Origin: Natrinema mahii
GTDB lineage: Archaea; Halobacteriota; Halobacteria; Halobacteriales; Natrialbaceae
Length of the DNA stretch: 64,000 nucleotides
Assembly (NCBI GenBank): GCA_000690595.2
Contig: JHUT02000003.1
Coordinates: 248,001-312,000, forward strand
Reading direction: 5' to 3'
The notes beneath the pieces were generated by a model. The model made no database searches and had not been told where the DNA came from. It was given only the letters and a program-made list of their open reading frames with translations. Positions 45,503 to 53,936 of the stretch are shown in pieces (position 1 is the stretch's first letter; each line of letters starts with the position of its first letter). The position numbers and the translations under genes are program-made.

Positions 45503-45893
45503 TTAGTTTGTAGTATTGTGCCGGACGACGAAGGCTTGGAGCCACGATTCAGCTGTTAACGGTTTTGCGTAACTGAAACCGTTTGAGATTGATGAGGTGC
45601 GTCGTTTTGTCTCATGAAAGATCCGTTCGACAGCGTTCCTATTTCCATGTTTTTGGTATCGAAATCGGAGCCCTGATCGACAGAGTGCAGTCTGGAGATG
45701 TTTTGCTCCATCAACGAAAACACAGCGTTCTCGATATCGTGTTTCTCAGTCAGTTCCTATTAAAATCGCTATGTAAGTGCGGTGTAGTAGTAGAAAACAG
45801 ACGTATCTGCAGCATTTCATTCGATTTGGGATCGGTGGCAGCATACAGCCAGTACTGTTGATCGTCAATCTAAATCACTGTCTCATTAGCGTA
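45503..45893 (-). pseudogene. Decayed IS6-family (ISH-type) transposase, C-terminal part
   Basis: Reading the minus strand from about 45893 gives NETVI-stop-IDDQQYWLYAATDP, then after a frameshift ELTEKHDIENAVFSL, and after another KHGNRNAVERIFHETKRRT and a stop at 45503. These match in order the DDE catalytic core and C-terminus of the haloarchaeal IS6-type transposases (QYWLYAA, KHDxENAVF, RHGNRNxVERxFxExKRRT). The first third of the protein is missing. At least one in-frame stop and two frameshifts make it inactive. The first catalytic Asp and the final Glu are still visible. The surrounding AT-rich DNA is probably the rest of the element. Confidence 0.85.
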
Positions 45894-45997
45894 ACGTAAT
45901 TCGGTAACGCATCGGCGGCGGGCCGTAGATCACACCTGTGTACCTAGTTGGTATTAATAATAAATCTGAATTATCTGTGTGGTTTAATAGTAGGAAG

Positions 45998-46007
45998 TTT
46001 TATATTC
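45998..46007 (+). promoter_or_regulatory. TATA box for the small gene at 46030
   Basis: TTTTATATTC is centred about 28 bases before the ATG at 46030. A GGAGGT string (46012-46017) lies between but would be upstream of the transcription start, so it probably does not act in translation. Confidence 0.45.
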
Positions 46008-46029
46008 TCGGGGAGGTTATTTCCGATGA

Positions 46030-46266
46030 ATGGCTGAGGATTCAGTAAAATACTCGCTTCAGCAATATCCCGTAATAGAAGCGTATCTCCGGGCCTTCTT
46101 CTTTGTATCAGTCGCCTTTGTACTCTCAATTCTTTCGATTATCGCAGTCCTGGCTAATCCCGCTGGGCCAGCACTCGGCGGACTCATCGGTACTGTCTCC
46201 GCGATCGTTCTCTGTTATGCTGCCGTCACTGTCCGGCGAACGAAAGTAGAACTTCAGCAGCGATGA
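46030..46266 (+). CDS. Small two-helix membrane protein, hypothetical
   Basis: A 78-residue protein with two hydrophobic segments (about 19-41 and 47-66) and a short basic C-terminus (RRTKVELQQR). The N-terminal tail is polar. Its base composition is clearly lower in GC than the neighbours, which suggests it arrived with the AT-rich segment containing the IS6 remnant. I do not recognise a family. The start is supported by a TATA box at leaderless distance. Confidence 0.55.
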   Translation: MAEDSVKYSLQQYPVIEAYLRAFFFVSVAFVLSILSIIAVLANPAGPALGGLIGTVSAIVLCYAAVTVRRTKVELQQR

Positions 46267-46369
46267 GGAGGACGAGGGGCTCTCGACGAACATTCTCACG
46301 ATACCGGTCCCAGTTGCCGACTGGCACACGGAAATCTGCGCTCGCTCTCGTCGGGGACAGGCGTGACGA

Positions 46370-47251
46370 TTATTCGCCCCAGTCGCCGCTCATGCCGACG
46401 CGCTCGCCGTCCTCCCAGACGTAGTAGCCCTCACCGGTCTTCTTGCCGAGGTTGCCCGCCCGGACCTTCCGGCGCAGCGACTGTGGCGGCTTGAACCGCT
46501 CGCCGAGCTCCTCACGGAGGTGTTCGGCGATGTGCAGGCGGACGTCCAGTCCGACGTGATCGGTCAGCTCGAGCGGGCCCATCGGGTGGCCGTAGCCGAT
46601 CTCCATCCCCTCGTCGATGTCCGCCGGGCTCGCGACGCCCTGCTCGACCATCCGGATCGCCTCGAGGCCCAGTGCGAGACCGAGCCGCGAGGTCGCGAAG
46701 CCGGCCGTGTCCCGGACGACCACGTCCTCCTTGTCGATCCCACGGACGTAGTCGACGGCGACCTCCTCGGTGCGCTCGTCGGTCTGCTCGGCGATGACGA
46801 TCTCGACCAGGTCCATGATGTGCGGCGGGTTGAAGAAGTGCAGCCCCACCGCCCGCTCGGGATGCTCGAGCGCGCTGGCCATCTCCGTGACGGACAGCGA
46901 GGAGGTGTTCGACGCGATGATCGTATCCTCGCCGGTCGCGTCCTCGACGTCCGAGAACACCTGCTGCTTGAGGTCCATGTCCTCGGGCACCGCCTCGACG
47001 ACCAGATCCGCGTCCGCGACCGCCGCCTCGAGGTCGGTCGTCCCCTCGATGCGCTCTAAGGCCGCCGCCATCTCGTCTTCGGTAAGCTTGTCCCGGTCGA
47101 CGCCGCCCTGGAGGTTCTCGCGGATCCCCTCGAGGCCGTCCGCGACGAGGTCGTCCTCGATGTCGCGGAGGACGACGTCGTGGCCCGCCGTCGCGGAGAC
47201 CTGTGCGATTCCGTGTCCCATACTCCCGGCTCCGAGAACTGCGATTTGCAT
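46370..47251 (-). CDS. 3-hydroxyacyl-CoA dehydrogenase
   Basis: A 293-residue full-length L-3-hydroxyacyl-CoA dehydrogenase oxidising the 3-hydroxyacyl-CoA with NAD. GAGSMG is at residues 7-12. The catalytic His is in LHFFNPPHIMDLVEIV, with the paired Glu. The C-terminal domain is complete: GHPMGPLELTDHVGLD, then LRRKVRAGNLGKKTGEGYY. It is about 45 residues longer than the paralogue at 38704, in the part that protein lacks. The ATG at 47251 starts the Rossmann fold directly; the extra 19 codons upstream are shadow. It is divergent from the thiolase at 47465. The two could share a control region of about 210 bases. Confidence 0.93.
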   Translation of the reverse strand: MQIAVLGAGSMGHGIAQVSATAGHDVVLRDIEDDLVADGLEGIRENLQGGVDRDKLTEDEMAAALERIEGTTDLEAAVADADLVVEAVPEDMDLKQQVFSDVEDATGEDTIIASNTSSLSVTEMASALEHPERAVGLHFFNPPHIMDLVEIVIAEQTDERTEEVAVDYVRGIDKEDVVVRDTAGFATSRLGLALGLEAIRMVEQGVASPADIDEGMEIGYGHPMGPLELTDHVGLDVRLHIAEHLREELGERFKPPQSLRRKVRAGNLGKKTGEGYYVWEDGERVGMSGDWGE

Positions 47252-47464
47252 GTGCAAATCCACAGACGATGCGATCAAAAGCGTTCCCTTTCGCTCAACC
47301 GGCACCACTGCGACCGAGGCGACGCCCCGCCGTCCCGTCTCCGAAACGACCCACGGCGCGCGCCACCGCGTGTGTACCGTTCGCTCGGTTCGATCCGGAC
47401 GGCCGTCCGGGCAGAGCGGAGAACGGAGCTACTTTAGTTCCGGAGCGCGAGTCAGTCAGTACCA

Positions 47465-48607
47465 ATGAGCGATCGCCAGCCAGTCGTCGTGCAGGCAGTC
47501 AGGACTCCGCAAGGGAAACACGGTGGCGTCTTCGCCGAGACCGGCAGCGAGGAGCTGTCGGTCCCGCTCGTCGACGAGATGCTCGAGCGGACGGGCCTTA
47601 CCGGCGAGGACGTCGACGATATCCGGTGGGGCTGTGCCAAACAGGTCAACGAACAGAGCAACAACATCGCGCGGGTGATCGCTCTCCTGTCCGATCTCGG
47701 TGAGGGCGTTCCCGGCACGACGATCGACCGGCTCTGTGCCTCCTCGGCGGAGGCGATCATGAGCGCCAGCGACGCCGTCCGGGCGGGCCAGCGCGACGTG
47801 ATCGTCGCTGGCGGCGTCGAGAACATGTCCCGCAACGAGCGCCGGAAGGGGATCGACTCCTACGCGGGCATCGCCGAGCAGTACGACGCGGCCGGGCTCG
47901 CGATGGGCCAGACCGCCGAGAAAGTCGCTGAAGAGTTCGACATCAGCCGCGACCAGCAAGACGAGTACGGCGCTCGGAGCCAGCAGCGCGCGGTCGAAGC
48001 GACCGAGGACGGCAAGTTCGACGCGGAGATCGTCCCGATCGAGACCGAGGCGGGCCTCGTCGAGGAGGACGAGGGGCTCCGTCCCGGCACGACCAAAGAG
48101 AAGATCGCCGGCCTTCCGCCAGCGTTCCGCGAGGAGGGTACGGTCACCGCCGCCAACGCCTCGCAGGTCTCCGACGGCGCTGCCGGCGTCCTCATCACGA
48201 GCAAGGCGTTCGCCGAGGAGCAGGGCCTCGAGATCATGGCCGAGATCGAGGACCACAACGTCGCGGGCGTCGATCCGACGATCATGGGTGTCGGCCCGGT
48301 CCCCGCGGTCCGGGGGATCTGGGAGCGCAACGGCCGCTCGGCCGACGACTACGATCTCGTGGAACTCAACGAGGCCTTCGCGAGCCAGACGATCTACTGT
48401 CGGGCCGAACTCGGCTTCGACGACGATCGGTTCAACGTCAACGGCGGCGCGATCGCCATCGGCCACCCGCTCGGCGCGTCGGGGGCCCGCCTGCCCGTCA
48501 CGCTGATTCACGAACTCCAGCGCCGGGGCGGCGGGCTGGGGCTCTCGACGATGTGCGTCGGCTATGGACAGGGCGCGGCCGTCGAGTTCCGCGTGCCGGA
48601 GCAGTAG
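47465..48607 (+). CDS. Thiolase (acetyl-CoA C-acyltransferase)
   Basis: A 380-residue thiolase with complete active site: Cys91 in [10 protein letters not shown], His334 in GHPLGASG and Cys364 in CVGYGQG, plus NEAF near 298. It cleaves or forms 3-oxoacyl-CoA in beta-oxidation. It belongs to the same degradative type as the gene at 27854 but differs in the loop before the nucleophile ([12 protein letters not shown]). The start at 47465 gives the typical first strand [13 protein letters not shown]. It is divergent from a 3-hydroxyacyl-CoA dehydrogenase, a pairing that fits two consecutive steps of the same pathway. Confidence 0.93.
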   Translation: MSDRQPVVVQAVRTPQGKHGGVFAETGSEELSVPLVDEMLERTGLTGEDVDDIRWGCAKQVNEQSNNIARVIALLSDLGEGVPGTTIDRLCASSAEAIMSASDAVRAGQRDVIVAGGVENMSRNERRKGIDSYAGIAEQYDAAGLAMGQTAEKVAEEFDISRDQQDEYGARSQQRAVEATEDGKFDAEIVPIETEAGLVEEDEGLRPGTTKEKIAGLPPAFREEGTVTAANASQVSDGAAGVLITSKAFAEEQGLEIMAEIEDHNVAGVDPTIMGVGPVPAVRGIWERNGRSADDYDLVELNEAFASQTIYCRAELGFDDDRFNVNGGAIAIGHPLGASGARLPVTLIHELQRRGGGLGLSTMCVGYGQGAAVEFRVPEQ

Positions 48608-48771
48608 CGACGCGCTCCGTTCGCGACCGGCCGCTCATCGCGTTCGGATCGGATTTCGGTTCCATCGAATACCCGTCCTCGAGCGCCGTGAGACGCTCGT
48701 CTCGGCGGTCGGACAACACCGCGAAAAAGACGGCGTGGATCCGCGGTCGGCGCCGCGATCGTCGGGCCGGT

Positions 48772-49911
48772 CTAGAGGATCTGGTCGGCGATGATGTTCT
48801 TCTGGATCTCGCTGGTGCCCTCGTAGATCTTCGTGATGCGGGCGTCGCGGTAGTAGCGCTCGGCGGGATAGTCCGTGACGTAGCCCGAGCCGCCGTGGAC
48901 CTGAATGCCCTCGTCGGCGACTTCGACCGAGATCTCGCTCGCGAAGTACTTCGCCATGCTCGAGTACTGCGCGGCGATGTCCTGATTCTCCTGCTCGACC
49001 TGGGTCGCGGCGCGGTAGGTCAGCGAGCGGGCGGCCTCGACCTTGGTGGCCATCTCGGCGATCTTGTGCTGGATGGCCTGGAAGTCCGAGATCTTCTGGT
49101 CGAACTGCTCGCGCTGGTTGGCGTACTCGATGGCGGCGTCGAGTGCGCCCTGTGCGGCACCGACGGCCTGCGCGGCGACGCTGGTGCGGCCGGAGGCGAA
49201 GAACTCCATCAGCTGGTAGAAGCCCTTGTCGACCTCGCCGATGACGTTGTCCTCGGGGATGCGGACGTCGTCGATGACGACCTCGGCGAGGTCCGAGGCG
49301 CGAATTCCGAGCTTGTTGTCGATCTTGTCGGTCGAGACGCCGTCGCGGTCCATCTCGACGAGGAAGGCGGTGATGCCCTTGTGGCCCTCGCCGGGGCTGG
49401 TCTTGGCCATGCAGACGCCGACGTCGGCGACGGTCCCGTTGGTGATCCACATCTTGTTGCCGTTGAGGACGTACTCGTCGCCGTCCTTCTCGGCGACCGT
49501 CTCGATGCCGGCGACGTTCGAGCCGTGGGCGGGCTCGGAGATCATCGAACAGGAGGCGGTCTCGCCGTTGGCGATCTGGGGCAGCCACTCCTCTTTCATC
49601 CACTCGTCACCGAACTCGACGATCATGTCCGTCCCGAAGCCGGCCGAGCCGACGGCGGAGCCGATCCCGGGGTCGGCACGCCAGAGTTCCTCGGTGACGA
49701 TCGTCGAGGAGATCTTGTCCATCCCGGCCCCGTCGTACTCGAGCGGGATGTTCGGCGCGACGAAGTCGTACTCGGCGGCCTTCTTGCGGAGTTCCTCGGG
49801 GTATTTCCCCTCCTGATCGTGTTCCTCCGCGACCGGCTTCATCTCGTTCTCCCCGAACTCGCGGACGGCCTCACGGATCGCTTCGTGTTCGGCTGACAGC
49901 TGGAACGTCAT
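48772..49911 (-). CDS. Acyl-CoA dehydrogenase
   Basis: A 379-residue acyl-CoA dehydrogenase of the standard short/medium-chain length. SMISEPAHGSNVAG and YVLNGNKMWITNG are the usual flavin and substrate loops. The catalytic Glu is in IYEGTSEIQKN near residue 363, in the most canonical form among the five paralogues of this window. GSGYVTDYPAERYYRDAR is also typical. It should carry out the FAD-dependent 2,3-oxidation of saturated acyl-CoA with electron transfer to ETF. It converges with the thiolase at 47465 and lies downstream of the CoA ligase at 50067 on the same strand. Confidence 0.94.
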   Translation of the reverse strand: MTFQLSAEHEAIREAVREFGENEMKPVAEEHDQEGKYPEELRKKAAEYDFVAPNIPLEYDGAGMDKISSTIVTEELWRADPGIGSAVGSAGFGTDMIVEFGDEWMKEEWLPQIANGETASCSMISEPAHGSNVAGIETVAEKDGDEYVLNGNKMWITNGTVADVGVCMAKTSPGEGHKGITAFLVEMDRDGVSTDKIDNKLGIRASDLAEVVIDDVRIPEDNVIGEVDKGFYQLMEFFASGRTSVAAQAVGAAQGALDAAIEYANQREQFDQKISDFQAIQHKIAEMATKVEAARSLTYRAATQVEQENQDIAAQYSSMAKYFASEISVEVADEGIQVHGGSGYVTDYPAERYYRDARITKIYEGTSEIQKNIIADQIL

Positions 49912-50066
49912 AATAGATTGCTTGGGTTCGTCTTACAAAGTAGCTTCGGATACAATCCCCGGTTGGTGTTGTTAACCCGACTGCCGGATCGTCGGTCACG
50001 ATGGAAACCGTCGACGGCCGGCGGCGGGCCGATCGCGATCAGGCTGTCGGGGCGGGGTTCAGCCGT

Positions 50067-51635
50067 CTATTGCTCGTTTTCGCCTTCGCCACGGAGTTCG
50101 AACTTCTGGACCTTCCCGGTCGTCGTCCGGGGCAGTGCCTGGACGAACTCGACCTCGCGGGGGTGTTTGTACTCCGCGAGGTTCTCGAGGCAGTACTGCT
50201 TGATGTCTTCCGGCGTCGCCTCGGCGTCGGGCGTCGTCACGACGAACGCTTTCACGGTTTCGCCGCGGCGCTCGTCCGGCACGCCGACGACGGCGGCGTC
50301 GGCGACGTCTTCGTGTTCGAAGAGGAGTTCCTCGACTTCGCGTGGGTAGACGTTGTAGCCGCCCGTGACGATCATGTGCTTCTCGCGGTCGACGACGTAG
50401 AAGAAGTCGTCCTCGTCCCAGTAGCCGATGTCGCCGGTGTGGAACCAGCGCTTGCCGTCCTCGTTAGTGAAGGCCTCCTCGTTGGCCTCCGGTAGGCCGT
50501 AATACTCCTTCATCACGTTGGGGCCGTGGATGACGAGTTCGCCGGTGATGTCGTGGATCGCGGCCTCCTCCTCGTCGATCGGACCCTCCGCAACGCGGGG
50601 GACCTCCTCGAAGTCCTCGTCGACGATCTTCGCCTCGACGCCCTCGAGGGGCTGGCCGATGCTGCCCTTCCGACGGCTCTCGTTGGTGTTGGCGTGAGTG
50701 ACCGGACTCGTTTCGGTCAGACCGTAGCCCTCGTTGAGCTGGACGTCCCAGAGGTCCTCGAACCGCTCTAAGACCTCCAGCGGGAGACTCGAGCCGCCGG
50801 AGTTGGCAAAGCGCAGGGACTCGAACTCGTAGCGCTCGGCGTCCGGGTGGTTGATCATGTCGTTGAACATCGCGGGGACGGCGAACATGATGGTGATCTC
50901 GTCGTCCTCGAGCTGGTCCATCACCTCGGTGGCGTCCCACTTCGGCACCGGGTAGTAGGTGCCGCCGCTGTACATCGCGCCGTTCATGACGACGGACATG
51001 CCGTAGATGTGAAACAGCGGGAGCGTCCCGATGAGCCGGTCGGAGGCCTGGAAGCCGCCCGGCGGGATGACGGCGTTGGCCCGCGTCGTAAAGGCGAGGT
51101 TGTGATGGGTCAGGAGGACGCCTTTCGGCGTGCCCGTCGTCCCGGAGGTGTAGGGCTGGACCGCGACGTCGTCGTCCGCGCGATCGACGACGGCTTTGGT
51201 GTCCTCGGCGAGGAAGTCGTCGAACTCGGTCGCGCCATCGACGTCGGCTCCGACGCTGACGACCTGCTCGACGTCCGTGTCGTCTTGGACCTCGAGGACG
51301 TTGGGAACCAGATCGGCGAGCGCGACGACGGCCTTGGCCTCGCTGTCGCCGAGCATGTGGCTGATCTCACGGGCCTTGTACTGGGGGTTCATCGGGACGA
51401 TGATGCCGCCGGCACGCAGGGTGCCGTAGAAGGCCGTGACGAACTGCGGCAGGTTCGGCAGGTAGATCCCGACGCGGTCTCCCTCGCCGATGCCACGATT
51501 CTCGAGGGCCTGTGCGAACTGTCCGGCTCGCTGCCAGAACGCCTCGTAGCTCAGTTCGGTCCCTTCGTACGCGATCGCGGGCGATTCCGGGTTCGCATCG
51601 ACGGTCTCGACGACCTCCGTCACGAGGTTTGTCAT
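50067..51635 (-). CDS. Acyl-CoA synthetase (AMP-forming)
   Basis: A 522-residue ANL ligase. YTSGTTGTPKGVLLTHHN lies near residue 158, GYGLTETSPVTHAN near 290, the hinge segment WFHTGDIGYWDEDDFFY near 390, and the C-terminal Lys in TTTGKVQKFEL. The segment YNVYPREVEELLF is shared with the ligases at 10329 and 16068. Between GYGLTET and the hinge an extra acidic loop (VAEGPIDEEEAAIHD) is unusual. Substrate may be a fatty, aryl or dicarboxylic acid. Upstream on the same strand lie the TRAP transporter genes, so it could activate the imported acid. This is inference. Confidence 0.9.
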   Translation of the reverse strand: MTNLVTEVVETVDANPESPAIAYEGTELSYEAFWQRAGQFAQALENRGIGEGDRVGIYLPNLPQFVTAFYGTLRAGGIIVPMNPQYKAREISHMLGDSEAKAVVALADLVPNVLEVQDDTDVEQVVSVGADVDGATEFDDFLAEDTKAVVDRADDDVAVQPYTSGTTGTPKGVLLTHHNLAFTTRANAVIPPGGFQASDRLIGTLPLFHIYGMSVVMNGAMYSGGTYYPVPKWDATEVMDQLEDDEITIMFAVPAMFNDMINHPDAERYEFESLRFANSGGSSLPLEVLERFEDLWDVQLNEGYGLTETSPVTHANTNESRRKGSIGQPLEGVEAKIVDEDFEEVPRVAEGPIDEEEAAIHDITGELVIHGPNVMKEYYGLPEANEEAFTNEDGKRWFHTGDIGYWDEDDFFYVVDREKHMIVTGGYNVYPREVEELLFEHEDVADAAVVGVPDERRGETVKAFVVTTPDAEATPEDIKQYCLENLAEYKHPREVEFVQALPRTTTGKVQKFELRGEGENEQ

Positions 51636-51741
51636 ACCTTGTGTATGGTTACCCCGGTCGCAAAAGGGTTGTCACTCGGCGCTTCCATTTACTTCGGTTG
51701 TTTTCGAGAACGCGCGACTCGAGTGCCCTGTCGGGCCTCGA

Positions 51742-53928
51742 TCAGTCGAGCGTCGTCGGATCCACGCCGGACTCGGTGCCGGTGTCGTTCGGCAGGTCGT
51801 AGCCGACGACGTATCGGGCGTGTAGCAACGCGGCGACGATCGCTGCTGCGGCGACGAGTTGGATGGCGACGTGGACGATCGAGCCGAACATCGCGCCGGC
51901 GGCGGCGATGACGAAGACCGCACGAACCGGGGCGGAGAGATCCCGCGCTCCGTCGAACCCGATCGTCGCGACGATCAGGGCGACGGTACCGGCAAGCACG
52001 ACGGGGAACGCGACGAGCGTCTCGCTCGACCAGTAGATCAGGCTCTCGTTCGCGATGAACGCGTAGGGGATGACGAACCCGGGCGCGCCGAGTCGGAGCG
52101 CCTGTTTAGCCGACTGGAGGAAGCCCGCGCCCGCGATCCGTGCGCCGATCGCGACGGAGATCGCGACCGGCGGCGTGATCGCCGACAGCATCGCGAAGTA
52201 GAACACGAACATGTGTGTCGCGATGTCGGGCGTTCCCAGTTCGGTGATCGGCTTCGCGACCAGGATGGCCACGAGGATGTACGCCGCGGGCGTCGGCATC
52301 CCCAGCCCGAACAGGATACTGGCGATCATCGCGAGGAACAGGACGACGAACAGTCCTCCGCCGAAGCCGAGAATGCTCACGTCGCCGAGGCTGACGATCG
52401 ACGTCGCGACGCGAGCCGTCAGCCCCGTTCCCTCGAGCAGTTCGACGATCACGCCCATGGCCGCGAGGACGCCGACCAGCGGTGCCATGTCGACGCCGCC
52501 CTGCTTGAACCCGTCGACGGTCTGCTTGGCCGTCGCGAAGAGGTTCGAGAGCGGATCGTCGCCCCGTATTTCCCGTCCAAAGACTTCGGCCGTCACTTCG
52601 TCGGAGCCGACGTCGAAGACGCCGACCACGAAGTTCCGGACGAACATCACGCCGATGATCGCGAAGATCGTGTTCATGCCCGATGACAGTGGCGTATACC
52701 GAAGGTAGACGAGCGTATACAGGAGGACGCCCATCGGGATCGCGAAGTGGAGTCCGTTGAGGAGGAGCCGCCACCTGAACGACGAGAGGTCGTTCGAGAT
52801 CCAACCGAACTTGAGGATCGTAAAGTGGACGGCCAGACAGACGCTGAAGTAGAACAGCGCCGCCGGAATGATTCCCGCCTGAACGATGTCCAGATACGGG
52901 ACCTGGATGATGTCGGCCATCAGGAACGCCGCGACGCCCATCACGGGCGGCAGCATCTGACCGCCCGCCGAGGCGACCGCCTCGATCGAGGCCGCGATGT
53001 CGCTGTCGACGCCCTGATCCTTGATCATCGGGATCGTGAAGCTGCCGGTCGTCGCCGTGTTGGCCGCCGCGCTACCGGTGATCGAGCCCATGATCATGCT
53101 CGAGATGACGGCGATCTGGACGACGCCGGTCCGGAGGCTCCGTCCGAGTTCCTTCCCGATCTCACGGACGAACTCCATCAGCCCGAACGCCTTCGCGATG
53201 CCGGCGAACATGATAAAGATCGCGACCCACGTCGAGCCGATCCCCATCATCGTGCCGTCGTAGACGCCGCTGAGCGCGATCGCGCCGTTCTCGGCGATCT
53301 GCTCCCAGCTTTGCCCCGAGTGCTGGAAGACGCCGAATAGCCGCGGGCCGACTGCGGAGTGAGCGTAGGCGATCGCGGCGACGGCGACGGCCGCGATCGT
53401 GGTACCGAACGCCCGGCGGGTCGTGTCGACTGCCAGCGCGATCAACACCACGCCGACGACGTGGTCGGTGGTTGTGTAGCCGAGGATGTACGCGTCCCCG
53501 TCGAGTCGGCTGAAGTTCGTGTAGACGTGGTACATCGTGTACAGCGCCGCGAGGGCGAGGGCGAGGGCGATGTACGGATCAACCCGCTTCCAGACGCGTC
53601 GCGCTCGCTCGAGCGCACCGTCGGCGCTTTCGCTGGCCGGTGACGTCGCTGCCTCGGCGTCGGCACCGACGCCGGCGTTCTCGTCGGCGAGTTGTTGGTA
53701 GACGTAGTCGAGGTAGTACAGCGTGATCCCCATGCCGAAAAAGAGGATCATGTACCGCTTGTCACGGACTACCCAGCGCGGTTCCTCGACGAGGCCGGTA
53801 AGAGGCCAGCCGCCGACGAGGGACACGGCGTACAGGACGGTGTAGCCCGTCAGGACGAACCCCAATGTGTACACGAGGAGTCCGAGGGCGACCTCGGGGA
53901 GACCGCGATCGGAGTATGTTTCGGACAT
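51742..53928 (-). CDS. TRAP transporter fused permease (DctQM type)
   Basis: A 728-residue membrane protein that joins the small (4-helix) and large (about 12-helix) TRAP permease parts in one chain, as is normal for TAXI-type systems. The large part contains GSITGSAAANTATTGSFTIP and SAITPPVAIS, both characteristic of the DctM fold. A polar insertion (about 80-110) separates early helices. It imports an organic acid with a sodium or proton gradient. The binding protein gene precedes it with only 8 bases between, so both are in one operon. The substrate is not visible; many TAXI systems carry dicarboxylates such as 2-oxoglutarate, glutamate or related acids. Confidence 0.9.
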   Translation of the reverse strand: MSETYSDRGLPEVALGLLVYTLGFVLTGYTVLYAVSLVGGWPLTGLVEEPRWVVRDKRYMILFFGMGITLYYLDYVYQQLADENAGVGADAEAATSPASESADGALERARRVWKRVDPYIALALALAALYTMYHVYTNFSRLDGDAYILGYTTTDHVVGVVLIALAVDTTRRAFGTTIAAVAVAAIAYAHSAVGPRLFGVFQHSGQSWEQIAENGAIALSGVYDGTMMGIGSTWVAIFIMFAGIAKAFGLMEFVREIGKELGRSLRTGVVQIAVISSMIMGSITGSAAANTATTGSFTIPMIKDQGVDSDIAASIEAVASAGGQMLPPVMGVAAFLMADIIQVPYLDIVQAGIIPAALFYFSVCLAVHFTILKFGWISNDLSSFRWRLLLNGLHFAIPMGVLLYTLVYLRYTPLSSGMNTIFAIIGVMFVRNFVVGVFDVGSDEVTAEVFGREIRGDDPLSNLFATAKQTVDGFKQGGVDMAPLVGVLAAMGVIVELLEGTGLTARVATSIVSLGDVSILGFGGGLFVVLFLAMIASILFGLGMPTPAAYILVAILVAKPITELGTPDIATHMFVFYFAMLSAITPPVAISVAIGARIAGAGFLQSAKQALRLGAPGFVIPYAFIANESLIYWSSETLVAFPVVLAGTVALIVATIGFDGARDLSAPVRAVFVIAAAGAMFGSIVHVAIQLVAAAAIVAALLHARYVVGYDLPNDTGTESGVDPTTLD

Positions 53929-53936
53929 CGATTCCG

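Noticed and set aside
45583-45861. 92-codon plus-strand frame in the AT-rich island
   Set aside because: It is antisense to the IS6 transposase remnant, which explains the open frame. It has no haloarchaeal acidic bias.
46011-46017. GGGAGGT as a Shine-Dalgarno site for the gene at 46030
   Set aside because: The TATA box position puts the transcript start at or near the ATG, so the string would not be on the mRNA. Spacing to the ATG is also long.
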